NCBI GenBank assembly: GCA_015852425.1
Contig: JAAAIG010000270.1
Coordinates: forward strand, 28,036 to 42,889
Direction of reading: 5' to 3'
Length of the DNA: 14,854 nt
Origin: Gryganskiella cystojenkinii
Taxonomy: Eukaryota; Mortierellomycota; Mortierellomycetes; Mortierellales; Mortierellaceae
The number at the start of each line of letters is the position of its first letter. The stretch's first letter is position 1. The notes under the pieces were generated by a model. That model did no database searches. It was not told the origin of the DNA and worked only from the letters and a program-made list of their open reading frames with translations. Made by a program: the position numbers and the translations under genes. Shown one piece after another: positions 7,697 to 14,854 of the stretch.

Positions 7697-10600
7697 ATGG
7701 ACACAGGCTACTTCAACACCTGGCCACCTCGTCCAGAACAGCCTCTCCGGAGAAAATCTTCCGCGCAAACGACACAGGCATCCCAAGAACAGCCACCTTT
7801 GATTTCTCCTCCTCTTCGCCCGCCTTCTCTTCCTTCAGCCTCACCCTTGGCAAAATCACCTCCATCTCGGGCAGGATCCGCTCCGATCCCCATCATTGCA
7901 ACATCAGGCTTGAACCAACCGGGTCATCCCTTTTCGTTTGAATCCTCTTCGCCTTTATCCTCTCGTCTCGACTCCTCATTCTCACCAACTCTAGCTGAAC
8001 CGTCCTCTATTTCATCTGATACCATCTTTGAACAATTGCCTTCACCCGTCCATGTCGGTGCGCCGTTTCTATTCCCTATTCAAGAGCATCCCTCCAGCCC
8101 AACTGAGCTCCTCGTCGACACAAACGACCATGACTGCTCCACAGAGACAGCATCGAACCCACCGTCGGCGACAGCAATAACATTTGCACCGGATAATCCC
8201 CGACCGACAGTCACTATGCCCCCACCATCTTTCCCGCCGCAACTGCAACAACAGCGCTTAGCCCTCGACACCCATGCCTCAGAACTTGCTTTAAGGAATG
8301 ATGTCGCAGTGGGATTGATGAGCTCACCCACGGCAGTATCGCCGGGTATTTATGTTTCAAAGTTCTTCAGCGCTTCCTCAGCCTCGCCTATACCTTCGTC
8401 TTCCAACACATCTTCCAACCCTTATACCATCAACAGTAACACTAACGCCTACAGCAGCAACAACAACATCGGTCATCATGACCCTTTGAGGCGACAAAAC
8501 TCTAGACGATCCAGTATTAGTGGTGTATCTGGTCGATCCACCGCACGATCTCCCTCCAACAAAACCGTCTCCGCTCTTTCCGCTATGATCGCCACAGAAA
8601 AGGCACACAATAAAGCCATCGTGGCAGCAGCAGCAGCGGCACATCCAGGAATCAAACCCAAGAGACCCGACATTCGGCCTTACTACCAATCCTTTGGCAG
8701 TATGGGGTTGATCTACCCTCCTCCAAGATCCATGTCCTATGCCGGACCCTTATCGACCACTCTTCCAGGACATTCACTTAGCTCACAGACTGTCAGCACG
8801 ATTGGTAGCGTCGCAGACGAAGGTAATATTGCCAAAGGCGGCGAGGATCCATCCAGTATGGTAGAAGGTTTTCCACCTTTGAAGAAGAGTCTGAGTGTGG
8901 GCAAGGCAGGAAAGAAAGGGTTTGCGACTCGGCTTCGAAAGCTCCGTCAGCGACGGGGATCTACCTCTCATGGGTTCACTAGTGGTGAGAGCGATACCGA
9001 GAACGCGTCTCCCTCCACTGGTAGGTTCAACATTTTCGCTGGAAAGGAACTGGTCTTGATGAGAGATCACATATAAAAGGCAAGGTAATGATAATAAGAC
9101 ACCTTTTTTTTGCCTCGTATTTTCACCTGACAGGTTATACACCGAAATCACCTCTGTTTGGTAAAGCAAAGAGCGGGCAAATGGATCCAAACTTGCCACC
9201 ACCCCCGCCTATGCGCATAAACTCTGGAACCAGCAAGGATCTTCCTATGACCTCGCCGAAATATGCGATCCCATACGGATTCGGAAACATGGGCGTTGCT
9301 CCACTCCTGATCGGTACCAAGTCGTCTCACCCAAAGAACAAGACACCCAGCACTACTCCAACGACAACAACACCCGTCGTGGCAGTGACGCCTGTTGCAA
9401 CAACACCCTCCAAAGCAGCATCAGTACTTGTGCCAGCAACAACGACTACCGAGCCTAAGGACCTACCGTCCTCATCAACAACACGGTTCAAAGAGATGAT
9501 CAAGCGAAATGTCGGTCTTTCGTCTGCAGAGTCAAAGCCGATCGCCATGGCCACTACTGGGGGATTGAATCCAGTAGACGACTCCTTGGGTTTACCCTCC
9601 TCTACCATGAAGGTCTCACACTCATGGAGTGGCTTGAACGAGCTTATGCCCATGGATGATCAAGCGTCGTTCTCGAGTAGTAGTCGTCTAACCAGGATCA
9701 CAGGCGGGACAGGGACAAGGCGAGCTCGATTGGCTCGAAAACTGATACCCGGCTTTCCATCCCCGTCAAATGGAGAGGATAACGATGCCGGGGATGGACC
9801 ACCTCTGCTGATGCGAGAACATCAACATCGTCACCACTCTTTCTTGCCACATCTGAATGTTCATCGCCGCGACCACGGGATATCACATCATGGCGATCTT
9901 GGCAGCCAACTCTTGCGCCCACCTAGTTTCTCAGGGCAGTCAACCACAAGCGGAGCGCGGGAATACGTTGTCCCGAAAATCTCCAGGAAACTGAAGGAAG
10001 CACGTCAGTCTAACCGGGAACCCAATGTCTTGCTAGCTGAGTTGAGACCTTTACCAAAAAAGTTTATCGAAGCCTATGTCGCCTTACAAGTGACTCCCCA
10101 AAACACGAGCGTGACCAGACAAGGGAGTACACGACGCTCACAAACAACCGTGACACCAACATCGAACAATACATTGGCAGCACCCCTAGGTCCGGGATCC
10201 AATCTTTCAATCCTACCAATCATGTCTGCACCGTTACTCCGGACAGGAAGAATCGTCACCGCCACCAATGTCGCATCCGGAACCATCTCTGCCCGAGTGA
10301 CTCAACCACTCGCGCCACCTCCTCGCATCATCGATCCCCTTGGCACAAAGACGTTTCTCTTCAAGTCGTATCATCATTCAAGGTTCCAAGGTCATTACAT
10401 CTTCAGAATTCTGGGAGACAAGGTTCAATACTGTAAATTACCTGTGGTAGTTGAACAGGCTTGTAGTCAATACTTTCGAGAGGCAGATGTTACATATCGA
10501 TCATTGGAGGCCAAGACGAAGGAGTGGCGAGAAGAGAAAAAACGCGCGAACGCCCAAAGAGAGCAGGAGTTTCGGGAGGCTCAGGCGTCCCAGCTCTGGA

Positions 10601-12919
10601 TCACACCTCCAAAAGCGTCGACGATTCCTCGACTCCCACAACCTGGATCTCACCTTGAACCTGAACAGAAAACAATATCAGAGACCGGCCCTGGCGTGGT
10701 CAAGTCAAGATCAGACATTCTGAGTTTAAAGGATGTGGACACCGTCCCCAACTCGTTGGACGAATCTGCGTCTGCTCAGCCGACCGAGGTCTTGATCGAG
10801 GACGAGTACATGTTCCCACCTGGGTATGGGTACGAACGCTCTAACAGCGATCCAATAGGTCTCTTGAGCGAGGGTCTTCGACGCGAACTGGAGGCTATAG
10901 TGAACGCTAAGGCTGCAGCTGCCGGAGAAGGCGCCGCAAAAGTTATGTCCTCTGTAGGATCCGTGAACGGCGACGGTTATGATGATGACTCGTCCCTACT
11001 TCCCAATGAACCCTTGCGACATCGACCCTCTTTTTCATCCTTGACTTATAACACAGTAGACGAAGCAGAGTTGGTAGTGTTACAACAGGAAGAGGAGCGA
11101 TGGGTCCGTTTCAAGGAACAACAACAGTTGGAGCGGATTCAAAGAGCATATGATCATGCACATTGGCTCGAGGTCGAACAAGAACACTATAAAGCCTCCA
11201 GAGCGGCTCTATATGGTCTAGAACTTTATCTATACGAGGTCCTCAAGATCGCTCAGGTTGAGTACGAGACCTTTGATCTCCTCACCGAAGTGGAGATTCG
11301 AAACAGTAACAGTAAGTGGGCCAAAGACGTTTTTTCTTTGATGATTGATTGATTGACAGTTTTGCCACCAAAACAAAGAGATCTTAACACCTTTTTTCGT
11401 CTAAACTGACTTTGTAGAAGATTCCACTTTGTTGACGATTGTCAACGGCGACAAAACAAACATCATGTCATTGGAGTCTCCTTCTTTGAAACAGAAATAC
11501 GAGTTTCTGAACTGGGTCGCCGTTTGTCTTATGGACCATGGAGGTAAGACTAACATTTCAAAAGAGAAAAAATGGTCTCCAAAACATAGGTATGACACAT
11601 GAGAACTGACCGGAACATCCTTGTAATTTTTTTTATCTACTAGAATTTCTTGAGCCTGACCCAACACAATGTGCTTCAATCAAGAAACAACGCGCGCGAC
11701 TAGACGACGCCGAACATCGACACCCCTTGTCATCTGAAAGGCAAGACGATTATGACATGGACCGATACTCAAAAAGAGTATCCGGATCCAAGACCCCTTT
11801 GTTGCTGGAGACCCCTTTTCGAGACACAGCTTCAGATGACAGTCTCCTGGAAGTGACAACGGTAAAGCTGGCGTTGATGAAGGTTGGTATACGAGCGAAA
11901 AGAGAACAAGTCGCGCTCAAGGTGAAGGAGATCGAGAATACCCTGGATCAGCTGGACAACCTGGACGATAGTGCAAAGGTGAGAAAGACAGACGAGATTT
12001 CTCTTTTTGTGTTGTTTTGTTTGGTTTTAATCGCTTTGGACAACAACTGCCAACTCACTTCCTTCGACTTTTTTTAATTTCTGTCTTAACAATCGTCGGC
12101 AGGGACTAATGTCGACGATGCAACGTGCGACCGAGAGCCAAGAGGTCCAAACGGCCTTGCATCCCTCCCTGACCACTGGACTGACCCTAGCCCAGACCGT
12201 CGAATGCAAGATCAAGGACGTGAACGAACGTATTATTGTCTGCACGCGAATCATGGGCGCAGCTCGTCTCAACGTAAGGAAACAACACACCGACCACTGC
12301 TTTGACTCCTATTCTTCCTTTCACTTTCATTCCTTGCTAGTCTTTTTTTGACACGTATCCTTCTACCTTTCCGTTTTTATTTTGACAGCTCAACCGACTC
12401 AAGTACGAGATCGAACTTGAACAACGTTCCATGAAGCATTTTCGACGGTACAAGATTGCTATCGCGATCGTCTCGGTCTTGCTCTTATGCCTCGGCTATT
12501 TCCTCTATCATCAACGGGTGGAACAGCGGTTACATGAAAAGATACAGTACATTCAAGAACAGCGCCAGCTACGACAACAGCGAATCCGTGCTGTCAGTTA
12601 TGGTGCCGGTACCGATCAACGATGGCCAGCCTCGCCAAGGTCACCACTGCAAGTTCTCCTCAGGGGTGGACCCCATGCAGCCGACTTACCGATCCCTGAG
12701 ACGAACTCGCCCTATTTTGAGCACCCGGTCGAGAATCCGTTCGAGTTCTTGAACAAACTTCAGGACGAAAGGAACAACAGGAAAAAGTTTATCAAGAATA
12801 AGGGTCCTTGGTCTCTGTTCTCGCGGACGAAAGGGAATGAAATCCTTTGTGGTGAGGAGCTGGAAGATGACTTTGATGAGGAAGGGATGTGTCCTGCACC
12901 CAAAATATCCAAGAAATAA
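7697..12919 (+). CDS. very large uncharacterised fungal single-pass membrane protein with a possible split PH-like region (1554 aa)
   Basis: Six exons: 7697-9020, 9134-11311, 11418-11543, 11644-11978, 12103-12273, 12389-12919; all introns are GT-AG and all phases close. Residues 1-790 are Ser/Pro/Thr-rich and probably disordered, with basic and Arg-Ser patches. Residues 848-900 (FLFKSYHHSRFQGHYIFRILGD) look like beta-strands of a folded domain and run into a charged helix to about 925. After an acidic linker, 1090-1168 is a long helix, and 1168-1210 (LLTIVNGDKT, then EFLNWVAV) resembles the last strands and C-terminal helix of a PH domain. A helix at about 1278-1321 and a conserved-looking stretch (CTRIMGAARLNLNRLKYEIE) lead to a membrane span at about 1401-1418 and a 136-residue acidic-basic tail. 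From memory, other fungi have proteins with this juxtamembrane stretch, but I know no function. The start codon is uncertain because an ATG at 7530 lies in another frame. Confidence 0.85.
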
Positions 12920-12923
12920 TAAA
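12918..12923 (+). promoter_or_regulatory. AATAAA overlapping the stop codon of the 1554-aa protein gene
   Basis: The stop TAA is followed at once by a second TAA and forms AATAAA at 12918-12923. It is unusually close to the end of the coding region for a poly(A) signal, so the true one may be farther downstream (AATAAA at 13337-13342). Confidence 0.2.
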
Positions 12924-13412
12924 ACGCGCTGGTAATCTTCCGCCTCCTCTTCACCAGATAACGTATGAAATTTAAACCGCCTTTTTTAACCATTCTCCCA
13001 GGGTTGCGAGTTTATATATTACAATGAGGGAGGGTTTTTTATTGGGGGGTTTTCAGGGAAAGAATCTGGTTTGAGATTGGGGTTGAAGCGAAATTTACAG
13101 AAATCCTTTCTCCTCGAAGAAATTCGATCGAGTGAGAAAGGAAAGGACGGAGGGAGGGAGGGAGTGGGGTGGAAAAGAAGAAAATAATCAAATATAACAC
13201 ATAGACGACAATAGAAAGAGAGATTGAAAAAAAATTCTAGCACAGAAAAGAGAATTGAAGGGTAATGAAGAAAAGAATGGTACAAAAGAAAAGTGAAAGG
13301 ATAAGAGATTAATGTGACAGTAGCAATGAAAAAAAGAATAAAATGGAACAAGGCATGGTTAGAAAGGAAAAGAAAAAGGCGGAGAAAAACGGGGTGTTTT
13401 CACTCCAATCTG
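12920..13412. other. convergent 3' region between the 1554-aa protein gene and the ERT1-type gene
   Basis: The 493 nt between two facing stop codons are purine-rich on the plus strand, with GGGA repeats near 13150-13165, and hold no convincing gene. A plus-strand AATAAA lies at 13337-13342 and a minus-strand AATAAA at 13038-13043. If both are used, the two transcripts would overlap by roughly 300 nt at their 3' ends. Confidence 0.5.
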
Positions 13413-14776
13413 TTACGAAAGAATCGGCAAAAAGTTGCCAACGATCGCCAAAGGGATATCAAAGATATCTCTCTTGATCGTAAAACAAAACGTACAGGGC
13501 ACGACTCTGTTGGTCGGGCTGAGCAAGATACAGGTCGTCATCACCGTTTGTTCCGTGTTCTCGAACGCATGAGTCGAAAATTTCTCCCAGTACTCGACCG
13601 CGGATTGATTGTCCATCAACTCGTAGATGTACGTCTTCTTGTTCAGGAGCTGCTCACGCGACCATTGCGTCAACAACGAAAACTCCTTGCCGACCAATGC
13701 GATCTCGCCGGTTCGACGCCAGACCACTGTGGGTGTACCCGAGAAACTGATCAACTTTTCAAATTCCTAGAAACATGAAAGTGAGATGGGGGGATGATAA
13801 CAGATTAGAGAACAGTCTCACAGGGTCTCGTGTCACAGAATAAAGTTTTTTTTTAAAGCATCGATAAACTTACAAGGACGGTGCGCTGGAAGCAAGTCTC
13901 CATGAAGATGAGATCCTCGGGTGTGAGGTTCATGATCAGGGCAATGAACGAAGGGCGGAACATAGCCATGGCTCGACAGACGCGCATCATCTCCTCCTTG
14001 TCCATTCTATTTTTGGTCACCAATAAAACGCACATAAAAAATAAATTGATTGCAATAAGATACCATCAATCCATCACCTTGTCAAGAAACAACCGAGAAT
14101 GAGCATGTGGGCTATTCTTTTTTTGCTCCAGCCTGTTTTCTTTACCTTTCACGAACGTAACGAAGGAGGTAATGGAATCCATCCGTGTAGTTGAACGGTG
14201 CCTTCGTGTTCGCATAGACATTCTCAGGCGTATTGCTGGGGAACTTGCGCTTGCTGACTCGACCAGTGTTTGATGAGCCAGAGTTGGCGATCATGTTGTT
14301 GATTTGGGAGATATTGCTGCTGCCGTTGTTGTTAATATCTACAGAGGTATGCTGTCCGCCGTGGTTGTTATTGTGTGACAAGGATGACTTGAGATGGTGT
14401 GGATGGTGATGATGGCTGTGCTGCAAAGAGTTGGCCATGGCTTCGATAGCACCCTGACGTTGCCAGTTCTCGACCATCGAGAGCTCTGAGGTCATGGACG
14501 ACAGCTCCGAAGTTGGGGACGACAACATGGTCGAGAGAATAGAGTACTCCAGGTTCAAAGCTTCGGATTCAAAGCCGTGGTCGGGTGTCAGTCGTGGAGA
14601 GGTGGTGGTCGAGGACGAAAGAGAGATGGGACTGAGGGGAAGAGTGATGGTCGGCTTCAACGGTAAAGAGGTGGTGATGATGGCTGACAACGTTGACGAC
14701 GACTTTGTGGACGAAGAAGACGAAGAGACGACGGTCGGGAAGTTGTACAGGGCCTGGGCATCGCTCAAGGGGAATC
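13413..14776 (-). CDS. ERT1: ERT1/AcuK/RDS2-type transcriptional regulator, C-terminal part (partial; 5' end outside window)
   Basis: Three exons are visible on the minus strand: 14776-14146, 14006-13874 and 13766-13413, giving 371 complete residues. The upstream intron runs off the right edge, so the first exons are missing. Ser/Thr-rich and His/Asn-rich low-complexity segments come first, containing GFESEALNLEYSIL. Then come TPENVYANT, a helical stretch (RVCRAMAMFRPSFIAL), and a PAS-like domain with SGTPTVVWRRTGEIALVGK, KKTYIYELMD, EYWEKF and, near the end, TIKRDIFDIPLAIVGNFLPI. These match the ERT1/AcuK/RDS2 family, which activates gluconeogenesis genes such as PEP carboxykinase and fructose-1,6-bisphosphatase on non-fermentable carbon. 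The Zn2Cys6 DNA-binding cluster expected at the N-terminus is not in the window. Which member of the family this is cannot be settled from the C-terminus. Confidence 0.92.
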
Positions 14777-14854
14777 CTGAATTGCAAAAAAGGAAAGAGA
14801 GGTAAGAGAGAGAGAGAAAAAGCAAGGTGGTGTGAGTTGGCTTTTTCAAAAAAA
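14777..14854 (-). other. part of an intron of the ERT1-type gene, reaching the window edge
   Basis: A pyrimidine-rich tract followed by GCAATTCAG forms a strong acceptor just before the visible exon. The frame stays open through this stretch, but the Leu/Ser/Phe-rich reading is pyrimidine-tract sequence and not protein. The donor lies beyond the right edge. Confidence 0.75.

Noticed and set aside
8378..8689. Minus-strand open frame of about 100 codons inside the first exon of the 1554-aa protein gene
   Set aside because: It is antisense to a long Ser/Asn-rich coding exon, is Cys/Gly/Val-rich as expected for such a shadow, and shows no family motif or splice logic.
12695..12735. YFEHPVE in the 1554-aa protein as an FFAT-like motif for the neighbouring VAP
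   Set aside because: The essential small residue at core position 5 is His and the acidic flank is weak, so binding cannot be claimed.
12905..12919. C-terminal KISKK of the 1554-aa protein as a dilysine ER-retrieval signal
   Set aside because: The lysines are at the last two positions and not at -3 and -4 as KKxx requires.
3224..14776. A functional gene cluster or secondary-metabolite locus
   Set aside because: The genes belong to unrelated housekeeping-type families, with no biosynthetic core enzyme, transporter set or shared promoter motif.
14777..14849. Apparent N-terminal hydrophobic leader (ATG at 14849) for the ERT1-type protein
   Set aside because: The hydrophobic codons are a pyrimidine-rich intron tract ending in a strong CAG acceptor, and the family is nuclear with an upstream zinc cluster.

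Overview
This is nuclear DNA of a filamentous fungus. All five genes are intron-rich, with short GT-AG introns of 89-234 nt, several holding a CTAAC-like branch point, and pyrimidine-rich leaders upstream of the start codons. The recognisable proteins are a fungal Scs2-type VAP, an NPP-type phosphodiesterase and an ERT1/AcuK-type regulator. The overall style suggests an early-diverging fungus, perhaps Mucoromycota such as Mortierella relatives. That placement is inference and is not proved by any single sequence. There is no sign of a transposon, tRNA, rRNA, CRISPR array or prokaryotic gene.

Layout from left to right: (1) an uncharacterised acidic 582-aa protein on the minus strand (329-2180, two exons); (2) a 1.04-kb divergent promoter region; (3) a VAP/Scs2-type tail-anchored ER protein on the plus strand (3224-4671, five exons, 267 aa); (4) a short convergent 3' region; (5) an ectonucleotide pyrophosphatase/phosphodiesterase on the minus strand (5045-7173, five exons, 560 aa, all metal ligands present); (6) a 0.5-kb divergent promoter region; (7) a very large uncharacterised single-pass membrane protein on the plus strand (7697-12919, six exons, 1554 aa); (8) a 0.5-kb convergent 3' region; (9) the 3' part of an ERT1/AcuK/RDS2-type Zn2Cys6 regulator on the minus strand (13413 to the right edge), with its PAS-like C-terminus but without its zinc cluster, which must lie outside the window.

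The gene models were built by hand: exon phases close without frameshift in every gene, and the translated junctions restore family motifs in the VAP, NPP and ERT1-type genes. No pathway clearly joins the five genes, and this looks like ordinary gene-dense fungal chromosome. The two items of most biological interest are the uncharacterised proteins. The 1554-aa protein has a segment at residues 848-900 and another at 1168-1210 that together resemble the two ends of a PH-like fold, separated by long helices and followed by a membrane span. The 582-aa protein has two DDYWxxY motifs.
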